From JAUILA01 sp964563925 (GTDB lineage: Bacteria > Bacteroidota > Bacteroidia > Cytophagales > Cyclobacteriaceae): a stretch of DNA of 64,000 bases. Position 1 is the stretch's first letter. Every line of letters starts with the position of its first letter. A program made the translations under genes and the position numbers. The notes below the pieces were generated by a model that searched no databases, was not told the DNA's origin, and saw only the letters and a list, made by a program, of their open reading frames with translations. Where the stretch lies: assembly GCA_964563925.1 (NCBI GenBank), contig CAZLZD010000002.1, positions 1 to 64,000 of the forward strand, written 5' to 3'. Of the stretch, positions 1 through 8,823 are shown one piece after another.

Positions 1-211
1 CGGGAAACTTTGAGTATTATGAATATAGAATAAGTCCTGCCGCTGGGATCATTCGAATTGTTATTTCTGCATAATTTATCAGGTTGGTGCTTCCGGCTTT
101 TCTTAAAATCCCTCTGGCCCCAGCCGGATTCAGGAGCATAAGCATTCCCACTCCAATTAGAAAAATACCAAAGAAAATAACTATATATCTCGCAGTGATT
201 GTAATAAATGT
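1..211 (-). pseudogene. Degenerate small membrane protein, cut by the window edge
   Basis: On the minus strand a reading frame from about 211 down to 20 encodes a hydrophobic N-terminus (IVIFFGIFLIGVGMLMLLNP) followed by RKAGSTNLINYAEITIRMIPAAG. This resembles, from memory, a family of small Bacteroidota membrane proteins. The frame has no ATG at the expected start: an ATT codon sits at 203-205, after an upstream TGA at 212-214. A TAA at 17-19 interrupts it, yet the frame continues beyond the stop as YSKFP, which fits the family. A mutated start plus an internal stop suggest a decaying gene. A sequencing error or a genuine short product remain possible. The gene continues to the left of the window. 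Confidence 0.4.
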
Positions 212-484
212 TCAGGTCAGTTATTGCCCTGTTTTGGGTTCCCGGTATAAATCAAACTTAATTTTATGCATGAAATGGTCTCAACATGTCTTCCAAAGAA
301 TTACTGAAAACTTATCCTGTTTGCCGGCGTTCTTCATTTTCCGGATAAGATAGCAGTTATATAGTAAAATCATAAACCCTTTTTGCCAGATCAGCCAGAG
401 CCCCGCTCCTGCGCTTTCAGGAATAAAGTGAAATGGTGTATTTTCACGGTTTGATAAACTACAAGAAGATAAAACCTGCTTACT
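206..484. other. Intergenic stretch with no recognised gene
   Basis: About 280 bases between the edge pseudogene and the DUF808 gene. I find no convincing coding frame on either strand, since the open frame from 84 on the plus strand is the complement of the pseudogene. The promoter of the DUF808 gene presumably lies here, but I cannot point to clear boxes. Confidence 0.4.
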
Positions 485-1354
485 ATGGCTTCAGGATTTT
501 TCGCAGTATTGGATGATGTGGCTACCCTGCTCGACGATGTGGCCACGCTGAGTAAAGTAGCTACCAAGAAAACCTCCGGGATCCTTGGCGATGACCTTGC
601 CGTCAATGCAGAAAAAGCCTCCGGTTTTGCTTCGAAGCGGGAGCTGCCGGTTCTCTGGGCCATTACGAAGGGTTCACTGCTCAATAAACTGATCATTCTC
701 CCTGTCGCCTTTCTCCTAAGCGCCTTTGTGCCCTGGGCAATTACGGTGATATTGATTCTCGGCGGACTCTATCTGGCGTATGAAGGTGCAGAGAAAATCT
801 ATGAATTTATCGTCCCGCACCATAAACCCGCTCATATAGCCGCCACCAGGGAAGAGATGACTGAAGCGGAAATCCTCAAAGTGGAAAAAGATAAAATCCG
901 GTCCGCCATCGTAACCGATTTTATCCTTTCGGTTGAAATTGTCATTATCGCCCTGGGAACCGTATTGAATGAGCCCCTTGTTTCGCAGATTGTGGTGGTT
1001 TCCGTGGTGGCCCTGATCGCTACCGTAGGTGTCTACGGCATTGTTGCACTCATTGTCAGAATGGATGAATTTGGTGCAAAACTTATCAGTTTGAACGAGG
1101 AGGAGAATAGCTTTTCGGATAAAGTAGGAAGGTTTTTCGTCCGCGCCCTGCCGGTAGTAATAAAAGGATTATCGGTCCTTGGCACCATTGCCCTGATGCT
1201 GGTGGCCGGTGGTATTTTTGTACACAGTGTGCCCTTCCTTCATGATATCTTTCCGCAGATTCCTGGCCTGATTGTGGAATTTGGTGTGGGATTAGTCGCC
1301 GGATTCCTGGCCCTTGCCGTTGTAAAGGCATTCAAAAAATTGTTCTTAAAGTAA
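485..1354 (+). CDS. DUF808 family inner membrane protein (YedI-like)
   Basis: This 289-residue protein starts MASGFFAVLDDVATLLDDVA, the conserved opening of the DUF808 family, to which E. coli YedI belongs. A soluble N-terminal part (about 1-65) contains the typical KKTSGILGDDLAVNAE stretch. Hydrophobic segments follow near 68-100, 140-190, 215-245 and 258-285, so it is a multi-pass inner membrane protein. The biochemical role of the family is unknown. Length is normal and the ATG at 485 gives the family N-terminus exactly. It stands alone and converges with the M23 peptidase gene. I am sure of the family and cannot give a function. Confidence 0.9.
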   Translation: MASGFFAVLDDVATLLDDVATLSKVATKKTSGILGDDLAVNAEKASGFASKRELPVLWAITKGSLLNKLIILPVAFLLSAFVPWAITVILILGGLYLAYEGAEKIYEFIVPHHKPAHIAATREEMTEAEILKVEKDKIRSAIVTDFILSVEIVIIALGTVLNEPLVSQIVVVSVVALIATVGVYGIVALIVRMDEFGAKLISLNEEENSFSDKVGRFFVRALPVVIKGLSVLGTIALMLVAGGIFVHSVPFLHDIFPQIPGLIVEFGVGLVAGFLALAVVKAFKKLFLK

Positions 1355-1421
1355 AAGATCAGGCAAAAAGGCCGTCGTTGATTTTTTGAGAGGATCCCTT
1401 TCTTTCTTCCCTGAGATGATT

Positions 1422-2720
1422 TCACTCACCTGCTTCCGGATTTCGGATCCACCCCGTTTTCCCGTTATCAAGGGAGATCAGGTATTCCTCTTCAAAGCTG
1501 CCCAACAGACTGACCCTGGCGTTTTGTATTGTTGCGGAAGGAATGGCCTGAGAACCGTATGACTGATATATGACAACGCTGTCTGCTACGAGTGTCCTGA
1601 GTGGTGCCTGGTCAATCGCTTCAATAAGCTTCGATGAAACAAAACCCTCGGTCATGTCAGGCAACAGAATACGGCTCCAGTCTCCGGATTGGGCTAATGG
1701 AACCAGCACTTCGTGCCTTTCAAGTTTTGTTATTACCTGGAAATTAGTGGACGGACCTTGCCGTACATTAAGGGATGGCACTGACACCCTGTACCTGGTT
1801 CGCACAAAAGCAGAATCCGGCACTTCGGAGGATATTACCCCGGGGATGTGAATAAATTGGTAGGGGTCCTTGCTGCCCCTCTGATAGATCCCGAAATGGA
1901 GATGAGGAGGGGTTGTCCGGGCATTCCCGGTATTGCCAACCAGTCCGATCGTGTCACCTGTCTCCACATACTCGCCGGACCGGACAATCTGTGAATCCAA
2001 ATGGGCAAAATAGTAAGCCTGACGTCGCTGGTTATCCCGCATCCAAATGACCTTGCCGCCACGTTCCGTATTGCCCGTACGGGTAATTCTTCCCTCAGAG
2101 GGTGCGATTACCGGTGTGCCCCGAGGCGCAAAGATGTCCACTCCTTCATGGGAACGGGCGCCGCCATCGCGCGGGTCACCATATATACTTCCAATATCAC
2201 GGTTCTCCGCACCTGAAACCGGGTTAAGCAGTGCCGGTCCCACGGAGACCGTAAGCGAATAATATACATTGCTGAGCAATTCGGGCTGCAGGCGTAACAG
2301 GCAGGTTCCGGACCGGTCGAATTCATACCTAAACGAAAGCGTCGAATCGCCCGCATGAATGCGGTCCCAGCGTTCCTCCTCCTTGATGAATATATCTGAA
2401 AACAAACGGCCTCCGGAAATATAGCGTCCGTTGACATTCAGTACCTGTCCTTCAGAGACTTCGAACAGATATGAACGCGCTTCCGGCGTTTCTGCCTCAA
2501 AGGAGCCGATTTCAGAAAAAGGAAGCGCATAACGGAGCGTGTCCTGCATCGCCAAACGACCGGCCTCTATCCATTGCCTGCCAAGCACTGATTCAGCAAG
2601 GTTTGCTTTCTCCAGCGACCTGACATATTCTTCATAGGGAGGAAGCGATGCCAGCGGGGCGGGTAAATTCTTGCATGCCATCAGTAAGCATAAAACGATA
2701 AGCAATTTCCCTGTTCTCAT
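1422..2720 (-). CDS. M23 family metallopeptidase lipoprotein with SH3-like domains
   Basis: The 432-residue product begins with a lipoprotein signal (LLIVLCLLMAC, lipidated Cys16), so it is anchored in the envelope. A LytM/M23 domain spans about 165-295 and carries both zinc motifs: HxxxD at His191/Asp195 (HEGVDIF) and HLH at 273-275 (PHLHFG). M23 enzymes cut peptide cross-bridges in peptidoglycan, so this is probably a cell-wall endopeptidase. Two SH3b-like segments follow near 308-365 and 375-430 and may bind wall peptides. The N-terminal 160 residues are not recognised. It is a single gene, convergent with DUF808. All metal ligands are present, so it should be active. Confidence 0.88.
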   Translation of the reverse strand: MRTGKLLIVLCLLMACKNLPAPLASLPPYEEYVRSLEKANLAESVLGRQWIEAGRLAMQDTLRYALPFSEIGSFEAETPEARSYLFEVSEGQVLNVNGRYISGGRLFSDIFIKEEERWDRIHAGDSTLSFRYEFDRSGTCLLRLQPELLSNVYYSLTVSVGPALLNPVSGAENRDIGSIYGDPRDGGARSHEGVDIFAPRGTPVIAPSEGRITRTGNTERGGKVIWMRDNQRRQAYYFAHLDSQIVRSGEYVETGDTIGLVGNTGNARTTPPHLHFGIYQRGSKDPYQFIHIPGVISSEVPDSAFVRTRYRVSVPSLNVRQGPSTNFQVITKLERHEVLVPLAQSGDWSRILLPDMTEGFVSSKLIEAIDQAPLRTLVADSVVIYQSYGSQAIPSATIQNARVSLLGSFEEEYLISLDNGKTGWIRNPEAGE

Positions 2721-2845
2721 ATCATACCAACCCGCTCAAATTCAGAAATGTTCACAGGCATACCTCCTGTCTCTGTATTTTCAGAGGCACGAAGGATATG
2801 ACTTCATTAAGCACACTGCAGGCTGATTTCCTGAGAACAGGACAG

Positions 2846-3304
2846 CTAATTTACCTTTTCCAGGTAATACTGAAAACCCTTATCATTCTCCCCCAGCACA
2901 CTCACGTGAATTCGTTCGGGGCTTTCTATGCGGTATATGATTTTCCTGGGGAAGTCATGTGCGGGGTTTTCGAACTGCAGCCTGTCGTCGTACGATTCAT
3001 TCAGTACGAATTCAACCGGTTTACCTTCATTCTGATTCCTCACTGTGGCCTGGTAGATGATCCGGTCCCCGTTCGTCAGAATTCGTAATTCCTCTGTGAC
3101 CACTCGCTCCCCGTTTTGCAGGCGATACCCGTAACCGGTCAGCTCCCCATTCTCCAGGTTCCATTCCTCATAAATTTCCTTTCCCTCCATTTTCCACGTC
3201 CCCGCCAGCTGTCGGTATTCCTGTGCTCTTGCCGGAGAATAACTCAAAACAGCCGAACACATCAAGATCATGTATAGTATTTTCATGGACTTTTTTTCAT
3301 TCAA
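2846..3304 (-). CDS. DUF6265 family secreted protein
   Basis: This protein of 152 residues has a Sec signal peptide (about 1-27, ending SPARAQ) and then a small barrel-like domain. The domain begins LAGTWKMEGKEIYEEW and contains FENPAHDFPRKIIYR near the end, which are hallmarks of the DUF6265 family. The function of that family is unknown; the fold is probably lipocalin-like and the location periplasmic or outer-membrane associated. It lies between the AraC regulator and the M23 peptidase on the same strand, with a 40-base gap to the regulator, and could be co-transcribed with it. The family call is firm; the role is open. Confidence 0.75.
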   Translation of the reverse strand: MNEKKSMKILYMILMCSAVLSYSPARAQEYRQLAGTWKMEGKEIYEEWNLENGELTGYGYRLQNGERVVTEELRILTNGDRIIYQATVRNQNEGKPVEFVLNESYDDRLQFENPAHDFPRKIIYRIESPERIHVSVLGENDKGFQYYLEKVN

Positions 3305-3347
3305 AGTAATGGGAGAATGACCGGCTAAGATTGTAGAAATGCGACAA

Positions 3348-4145
3348 TCATCGGCGCTTCATGAAAAAGTTGGCGAAATTATTCTCATCGAAACCGTAGG
3401 CAGACGGACTGCAACCGGTAAATTCCCTGAAGTCCCTGATGAAATGCGCCTGGTCAAAGTAGTCGTGGTCGAACACGACATCTCCCCAGCTGGCATCGTT
3501 GCCCTGGACAGATTCGAAAATATTTTTTAGACGGACGATCCGCGAATATCGCTTGGGTGAAAGACCCACATATCTGGAAAACTGCCGCTCCAGTCTTCGT
3601 CGTTCGGCTGAAGAGGAGGAAGCGATGTCGTTGATTTTCGTGCTCCCCCGTCCGGAGAGTATGCGAGCCAGGGCCTGGTCAAGTTCCTCATGAGTCAGTA
3701 CCGGTCGCACCTGTCCGAAATAATTATCTAAACGCTCCACATTCGATTCAAAGGAAACAGACGCATCCAACAGATCAAAGATTACGGCGCAGGGATGTGA
3801 TTCTGATACCTCCATGACCCTATCCACCAGGGGTTTCATGTCGATGCCGTAGAGGTGCGTAAGGGCGGCTGGCTGCATTTTAATACCGATCATGCGTGAT
3901 TGGCCCGTATTCTTCAGGTAGAAATATTTCGTGATCTGTCCGGCCAGCAGCCTTTTTCCCTGTGTTTCCCATCGGCTTCCGAAGTTGATCCGGTACGGGT
4001 CCCCGAAATGCAAAATGAGTTCCGGGTAGCCATCCGGAATAATCTTTTCTTTTGAAATTCGACGGCCCCTTTCACTGTCCACCGACCAATACAGCTTTAC
4101 CAGTCCGGCCGCAGTGTCCGATGGCCTTATTTCCTGATATTTCAT
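3348..4145 (-). CDS. AraC family transcriptional regulator
   Basis: The protein has about 265 residues from the ATG at 4143-4145, giving MKYQEIRPSDTAAGLVKLYW, the usual opening of this AraC subgroup. A start at 4208 is open in frame but would overlap the cupin gene, so I prefer the internal start, which has a weak CAGGG ahead of it. The N-terminal half is the sensor domain (DUF6597-like). The C-terminal half holds a double helix-turn-helix, with ERRRLERQFSRYVGLSPKRY as the first recognition region and FREFTGCSPSAY at the end. It binds DNA, and its targets could be the cupin upstream or the DUF6265 gene downstream. The ligand is unknown. Confidence 0.85.
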   Translation of the reverse strand: MKYQEIRPSDTAAGLVKLYWSVDSERGRRISKEKIIPDGYPELILHFGDPYRINFGSRWETQGKRLLAGQITKYFYLKNTGQSRMIGIKMQPAALTHLYGIDMKPLVDRVMEVSESHPCAVIFDLLDASVSFESNVERLDNYFGQVRPVLTHEELDQALARILSGRGSTKINDIASSSSAERRRLERQFSRYVGLSPKRYSRIVRLKNIFESVQGNDASWGDVVFDHDYFDQAHFIRDFREFTGCSPSAYGFDENNFANFFMKRR

Positions 4146-4188
4146 CAACCCTGGCTTGTTGTAATTCTCATGGATGCAACGACCTCCA

Positions 4189-4548
4189 TTAATACCGTTG
4201 TTCCTCAACAGACCTGGTCACCTCGCTTTCCACCTCGCCGGTATGTTTGGTGGATTTGTTCTCGACGAGCATAATGTGGCATTCATCCGTCGAACTCACC
4301 CGGTGGTTTACCCCGCGCTTCACGATATAAATCTCGCCTTCCGACAGGACAAACGGATCCTTGCCTTCTTCCTCAAAAAGCAATTCTCCTTTTAGAACAT
4401 GAAATAATTCGTCTTCGCCGGCATGGTTGTGCCAGGGTATTTTGTCGCCTTTTATTTTGGCCAGCTTGATGAATACATCGTTCACCTCCCCGATGATCCT
4501 GGGGGAGAAATAGTCGGTCACCTGGTCGAATTCCTTTGCTAGATTCAT
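4189..4548 (-). CDS. Cupin domain-containing protein
   Basis: A 119-residue single-domain cupin. The first metal motif is visible as WHNHAGEDELFHVLKGEL (residues about 39-56), with two histidines, a glutamate and a glycine in the classic spacing. The second motif is GVNHRV near 79-84. Small cupins of this kind (related to mannose-6-phosphate isomerase-like proteins) bind a metal and often lack a defined activity. It lies directly upstream of the AraC gene on the same strand, about 43 bases before that gene's chosen start, so the two may form an operon. There is no signal peptide, so it is cytoplasmic. Confidence 0.85.
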   Translation of the reverse strand: MNLAKEFDQVTDYFSPRIIGEVNDVFIKLAKIKGDKIPWHNHAGEDELFHVLKGELLFEEEGKDPFVLSEGEIYIVKRGVNHRVSSTDECHIMLVENKSTKHTGEVESEVTRSVEEQRY

Positions 4549-4607
4549 GGGATGTACGTGTTGTTACGTGGTTATAAAATTAACGTATAATTGATTAATT
4601 TGTCTGA

Positions 4608-6350
4608 ATGAAATATTTGCCCGTCCTGTTTCTCCTGCTGACATGCCTGGCATGTGAGAATGTACCACAGTCGGACGACCAGTCCGCCGAGACCGAAATT
4701 CCCAACCGTGAATGGTGGAAAGAAGGTGTGATCTATCAAATCTACCCGAGAAGTTTCAATGATTCCGATGGCGACGGGGTGGGAGACCTTCGCGGGGTCA
4801 TTGAAAAACTTGATTATATAGAAAGCCTTGGGGTGAAAATGGTCTGGATGAATCCTTTTTTTGATTCTCCCATGGTTGACAATGGATACGATGTCCGGGA
4901 TTACCGGGCCATCCTGCCGGAATTCGGGACGATGGAAGACTTCGACGAGCTGCTAAACGGACTGCATGAGCGGGATATTCGTTTTGTGCTGGATGTAGTG
5001 GTCAATCACAGCAGCAACCAGCACGAATGGTTCAGGCAGTCACGCAGCTCCCGCGATAACCCGTACCGGGATTACTATCACTGGTGGCCGGCCGAGAAAG
5101 GGGAACCTCCCTATCGCTACAGCCTGTTTGACCCCGAAGGCAATGCCTGGAAGTATGACTCCCTGACCGATGCCTACTACCTCCATTACTTTGCGGCCGA
5201 GCAGCCCGACCTGAACTGGGAGAATCCCGAGGTGCGGCAGGAGGTGTATGATATTATGAAATTCTGGGCGGAAAAAGGGGTCGACGGCTTCCGGCTCGAT
5301 GCTTTCCAGTATGTGAGCAAGGACACGACCTTCCCGGAATGGCCGGCCGATTATGAAAAGGAATTTATCAAATATGCCGGCATGGGACCTCATCTTCATG
5401 ACTACCTGCGGGAGATGAACCGGGAAATCTTCAGCCAGTATGACGTATTCTCCGTGTCGGAAGGCGTGGGTTCCACCTTTCAGGATGCCCACGACCTGGT
5501 CGATGCCGACCGCAAAGAGCTCCAGATGGCCTATCACTTTGAGACGGTAGACCTGGTCAATTCGCTGGAGGGTTATGAGCTATCCGAACTCAAGGAGGTA
5601 TTCTCCGAGTGGGACAGCGCCTTTGCCGAAAAGGGATGGCTGTCGATCTTCCTGTCCAACCACGATGTGTCGCGGATTGTAAGCCGTTTCGGCAATGATT
5701 CAGAGGAATTCCGGCGTCCGTCAGCGCAGCTCCTTACCACCTTTCTCCTGAGTATGCGGGGAACTCCCTACACGTATTACGGGGATGAGATCGGGATGAC
5801 CAACATCGATTTCCAGACCATCGATCAATACCAGGATATTGCGGCCATCAACGGCTATAAAAAGGCCATGTCAGAAGGTGCTGATATGGAACTGCACATG
5901 AAACAACTCAATTTCCTTTCCAGGGATAATGGCCGTACCCCGATGCAATGGGACGATTCACCCCATGCCGGGTTTACCACGGGCGATCCATGGCTGCCGG
6001 TCAATGATAATTATGAGGAGATTAATGTGGCAGAGCAGGAGAATGATCCGAACAGTGTCCTTAACCATTTCCGAAGCATGACACGCCTGCGTAACGACAA
6101 CCTCGTCCTGGTCTATGGAGATTATGAATTGCTGCTACCCGACCATCCGCAGCTGTATGTTTATACCCGTACCCTGGGCGATGAGCAATGGCTGGTGCTG
6201 TTGAATTTCTCCGAAACGGAAACGAGTGGTACCCTGCCACAACCTCCTGATGGTTCGGTGATGATTAATAATTATGAAGAGTTTGACCGGTCTGACAATA
6301 CGGTTACACTACAGCCTTACCAGGCGGTGGTCCTCAGGCTGGATCGGTAA
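4608..6350 (+). CDS. GH13 family alpha-glucosidase lipoprotein
   Basis: This 580-residue enzyme has a lipoprotein signal (FLLLTCLAC, Cys16), so it acts in the periplasm or on the outer membrane rather than in the cytosol. The (beta/alpha)8 barrel opens with EGVIYQIYPRSFNDSDGDGV. The three catalytic carboxylates are present: nucleophile Asp231 (GFRLDAF), acid/base Glu285 (VSEGVG) and Asp353 (LSNHDVS). The sequence around them fits the oligo-1,6-glucosidase/alpha-glucosidase branch of GH13, which hydrolyses short alpha-glucans, and a glucosyltransferase role is possible. A C-terminal beta domain covers about 500-580. No SusC/SusD genes are near, so it is not in a typical polysaccharide locus. 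Confidence 0.9.
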   Translation: MKYLPVLFLLLTCLACENVPQSDDQSAETEIPNREWWKEGVIYQIYPRSFNDSDGDGVGDLRGVIEKLDYIESLGVKMVWMNPFFDSPMVDNGYDVRDYRAILPEFGTMEDFDELLNGLHERDIRFVLDVVVNHSSNQHEWFRQSRSSRDNPYRDYYHWWPAEKGEPPYRYSLFDPEGNAWKYDSLTDAYYLHYFAAEQPDLNWENPEVRQEVYDIMKFWAEKGVDGFRLDAFQYVSKDTTFPEWPADYEKEFIKYAGMGPHLHDYLREMNREIFSQYDVFSVSEGVGSTFQDAHDLVDADRKELQMAYHFETVDLVNSLEGYELSELKEVFSEWDSAFAEKGWLSIFLSNHDVSRIVSRFGNDSEEFRRPSAQLLTTFLLSMRGTPYTYYGDEIGMTNIDFQTIDQYQDIAAINGYKKAMSEGADMELHMKQLNFLSRDNGRTPMQWDDSPHAGFTTGDPWLPVNDNYEEINVAEQENDPNSVLNHFRSMTRLRNDNLVLVYGDYELLLPDHPQLYVYTRTLGDEQWLVLLNFSETETSGTLPQPPDGSVMINNYEEFDRSDNTVTLQPYQAVVLRLDR

Positions 6351-6369
6351 CAACCGGAAGGTCGCCAAT

Positions 6370-7080
6370 CTAAATCAGGACATCATGAAATTTCCACTGA
6401 AAGGGCTGCTTTAGGGACTCTAACGTCTTTAGCGGCATGGGCTCCAGTTCGATCCAATGCACCTCGACCGGTGTATTTTCCGAATCGGATTCGTGACTGA
6501 TTTTCATTTTGAGTTTGTTAAAGTTTATCTCCCAGCGGGTCTGGTCGAGGGTGCCCCGGTGAATCTCAGTGGTATCATAATGGATCAGTTCAAAAGCATC
6601 ATTTGCGAACCGAAAATGATAGGTATGCATGGAATAGTGCCAGCTGCCGGCATTGCTCCACAATCTGAATTCAACCATCATGACTCCTTGTGGGGATATT
6701 GTGATTCTTGAGAATGGATCGTCCATAACGGGTTCATCCGCTTTCAGGATGAACTGATCTGCCTGTTCCTGCTTTATGTACGAACCGTCAGGCATTCCGA
6801 AATATATTCCCAGGATCCGCGGGTTTACATCGATCGTATCCCGGCCGGGTCCCTCCTCGTTTCTGATCAGGTTTGAAGGGTTCGTATCAGAAATGACGAA
6901 CACCATATCCCGGATGCCATCACGGTTCAGGTCCCCAAAAGCTGAATCCAGCATCAGCCACTGGTGCGGAATAAGGTCTGACAAAGTCTTTGCCCGGTCA
7001 GGCAATTTAAGCTCCTCCTGAGAGAAACCAGCCAGTGGACTGATTAAAAGGAGGGTGAGCATATGCGGTATAAGGTTCAT
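6370..7080 (-). CDS. Secreted protein of unknown function with an FG-GAP-like segment
   Basis: This 236-residue protein has a signal peptide (LLLISPLAGFSQ, cleavage near residue 20). The only recognisable part is FGDLNRDGIRDMVFVI at about 48-63, a calcium-binding loop pattern (DxNxDGxxD) of FG-GAP/VCBS repeats. The rest is probably beta-rich. It is likely periplasmic or secreted. The start of this gene lies 54 bases beyond the end of the next lipoprotein gene on the same strand, which contains a comparable loop (DLNDDGQSEYFV), so the two could share a transcript and a theme. No function can be assigned. Confidence 0.65.
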   Translation of the reverse strand: MNLIPHMLTLLLISPLAGFSQEELKLPDRAKTLSDLIPHQWLMLDSAFGDLNRDGIRDMVFVISDTNPSNLIRNEEGPGRDTIDVNPRILGIYFGMPDGSYIKQEQADQFILKADEPVMDDPFSRITISPQGVMMVEFRLWSNAGSWHYSMHTYHFRFANDAFELIHYDTTEIHRGTLDQTRWEINFNKLKMKISHESDSENTPVEVHWIELEPMPLKTLESLKQPFQWKFHDVLI

Positions 7081-7134
7081 TGATTATTCTCGCTAAGCTT
7101 AATCACCCGGTTGCCGTCAGCCACCTTTTCATTC

Positions 7135-7743
7135 CTAAAATGTATAGGTTTTTGCCCGCCCGGTATCTTCTCCAAAGAGGATCCTTGCATGGCCACTCGG
7201 GGCGTCGTACGGAGCCTTGGGTAAAACGGTAGGGTTTGGGGGATACGTACCATTCTCATACACCAGCTCCTTCCATTCTCCCCGGTCTTTCACCAGCAGG
7301 ACAGACCAGCCATTTTCTTTTGTCGGTTCGATGAAGAGCGGCGGATTGGTCACCGTGAATTTTGTGATCATCTCCCCGTTGTGGGACAGCAGGAAAAAGG
7401 TGCATCCGCCGCTGCCGCAAAACCACGAATTCATGAAACGGACAAAGTACTCAGACTGCCCGTCATCGTTTAGGTCTGTCTTGAAAAACTGGTAGGTCCG
7501 CTGATCCTCTTCAAGGTAATCGAGGTCTTCGGCAATGTAATCTGTAACCAATAGGTTACTTATCCAGTGTGCCGTTTCTTCATCCACCGAGGCCGGGTCA
7601 TACGTTTCATTTGCCGGCGCTGAGGCGGTTGGGTTGTCCGGCACAGGTTCACTGGCATCGGCCTGTGACTGGGTGGTTTCGGCCGGGGTATCGCACCCCC
7701 ACAGCAGGACTGTCGCGAAGCAAAGGTGAATGAGTTTATTCAT
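7135..7743 (-). CDS. Lipoprotein of unknown function
   Basis: The product has 202 residues from the ATG at 7741-7743. The frame is open much further upstream, but only this start gives a proper lipoprotein signal (MNKLIHLCFATVLLWGC, Cys17), and the longer form would run across the neighbouring membrane-protein gene. After a linker rich in Ser, Ala, Pro and Glu comes a domain with FKTDLNDDGQSEYFVRFMN, a calcium-loop pattern, and a cysteine-containing loop FCGSGGCTFFLLS. Other secreted Bacteroidota proteins share this type of sequence but have no known role. It is probably attached to a membrane facing the periplasm. Confidence 0.7.
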   Translation of the reverse strand: MNKLIHLCFATVLLWGCDTPAETTQSQADASEPVPDNPTASAPANETYDPASVDEETAHWISNLLVTDYIAEDLDYLEEDQRTYQFFKTDLNDDGQSEYFVRFMNSWFCGSGGCTFFLLSHNGEMITKFTVTNPPLFIEPTKENGWSVLLVKDRGEWKELVYENGTYPPNPTVLPKAPYDAPSGHARILFGEDTGRAKTYTF

Positions 7744-7784
7744 AGTATATGTGAAGGTACGGAATGGGAGAATAATGTGCCAGT

Positions 7785-8390
7785 CTAAACCTGGCCGGCG
7801 TTGAAATAGTCCTTGCGGATCAGGATTCCGTATACACCGTTGATCAGGTACAGGAAGGTAACTGCCAGCATGGCTTTCTGCGCCTGTACGTAGGGGAGCT
7901 GGCCGAGGAACGAGAGTACAAAACTGCTGAAACCTATGACCGCCAGGAAGAATGCGGTCAAATGGATCCACTTAGGGAGAATGCGGAGGTTCCAGTGCAA
8001 ACCGATAAAGCCGGCCAGGCTGATCATCAGACCGGAATTAACCATTAAATGGGCCGACTGGCTGAATGCCATGGACGTCTGGACCGCAGCTTCCGGATAT
8101 AAACCAAGTACGATTGGAAACGGGAGCGCATACAGAAGCTGTCCGACCGAGATCACTACAAATTCCGCCCTTCTGAATTGCAGGGCGAACAAAAGAGAAG
8201 AAATGCACAGGAACATGCCGATCAGAAATTCGGCCTTGAACTGATGCTGGTAGACAAGCCAGTGGTCAAGAATATATTCGAGGCGGGCTGGTCCGGATTC
8301 TCCGGGTGCGTCGAGCACAAGAACATAGACAAGCGTCAGGACTAACAGATAAAAAGAAGCAGCTGTCCAGAGAATGCGGGCGAGTATCAT
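7785..8390 (-). CDS. Multi-pass membrane protein, DUF4386-like
   Basis: The protein of 201 residues has about six hydrophobic segments (near 8-27, 52-72, 76-100, 112-130, 143-163 and 172-190). The pattern and the start ILARILWTAASFYLLV recall the DUF4386 family of unknown function, but the match is from memory and not certain. It lies upstream of the lipoprotein gene on the same strand with a 41-base gap, so co-transcription is plausible. There are no catalytic motifs that I can name. Confidence 0.6.
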   Translation of the reverse strand: MILARILWTAASFYLLVLTLVYVLVLDAPGESGPARLEYILDHWLVYQHQFKAEFLIGMFLCISSLLFALQFRRAEFVVISVGQLLYALPFPIVLGLYPEAAVQTSMAFSQSAHLMVNSGLMISLAGFIGLHWNLRILPKWIHLTAFFLAVIGFSSFVLSFLGQLPYVQAQKAMLAVTFLYLINGVYGILIRKDYFNAGQV

Positions 8391-8456
8391 GCGGAAATGT
8401 AATTAGGGATTTGAATATAGTTATTTTCACAGACACCTGATCAGCGTACATAGTAA

Positions 8457-8486
8457 AGTGTAACACTGTGCCAATTTTTGTGTAAC
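8457..8486. promoter_or_regulatory. Candidate operator: GTGTAAC direct repeats and a small palindrome
   Basis: GTGTAAC occurs at 8458-8464 and again at 8480-8486, 22 bases apart, which is two helical turns. The first copy is part of a near palindrome AGTGTAACACT (8457-8467). The site lies 27-57 bases before the start of the acetyltransferase gene, where a regulator of the GNAT-CDGSH pair would bind. No regulator is identified. Confidence 0.3.
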
Positions 8487-8513
8487 TTTTTACTTCTTTA
8501 TCAACTTATATAC

Positions 8514-8807
8514 ATGGAGGAAGAACTTATTAATAATGAAGCGGCCAAGAGGTATGAGCTTCCGGTGGGAGATAAAAAAGCCATTTTGGAATACATTCGG
8601 GTCAAGGATAAGATTTATCTGACCCACACAGAAGTACCTCGTTCACTCAACGGCCGGGGAATTGGTTCGAAGATTATCCGCCTTGTGTTGGAGGATATTA
8701 AAGAAAAAGACCTGACCCTCATTCCGCTTTGTCCGTTCGTGGCTTTGTATATTAAAAGGCATCCTGAATGGCGAAGCCTGGTCTTAAAAGGAGTGAACAT
8801 TGCATAA
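8514..8807 (+). CDS. GNAT family N-acetyltransferase, YidJ/COG2388 type
   Basis: A small protein of 97 residues from the ATG at 8514, which gives MEEELINNEAAKRYEL, the usual start for this family. An upstream start at 8478 is possible but adds an atypical hydrophobic leader. The acetyl-CoA-binding loop is GRGIGSKIIR and the C-terminal motif is LIPLCPFVALYIKRHPEW, which defines the Gtn_acetyltransf_2 family. These mini-GNATs bind acetyl-CoA; their acceptor is not known. The gene is 16 bases ahead of a CDGSH iron-sulfur gene, a pairing found in many bacteria. Confidence 0.88.
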   Translation: MEEELINNEAAKRYELPVGDKKAILEYIRVKDKIYLTHTEVPRSLNGRGIGSKIIRLVLEDIKEKDLTLIPLCPFVALYIKRHPEWRSLVLKGVNIA

Positions 8808-8823
8808 ATGAACGATAAAAATT

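Noticed and set aside
84..353. An 89-codon plus-strand frame
   Set aside because: It is the complement of the minus-strand pseudogene and has no protein-like features beyond chance.
5040..5537. A 165-codon frame antisense to the GH13 gene
   Set aside because: It mirrors the codon pattern of a firmly identified gene and shows no family motifs.
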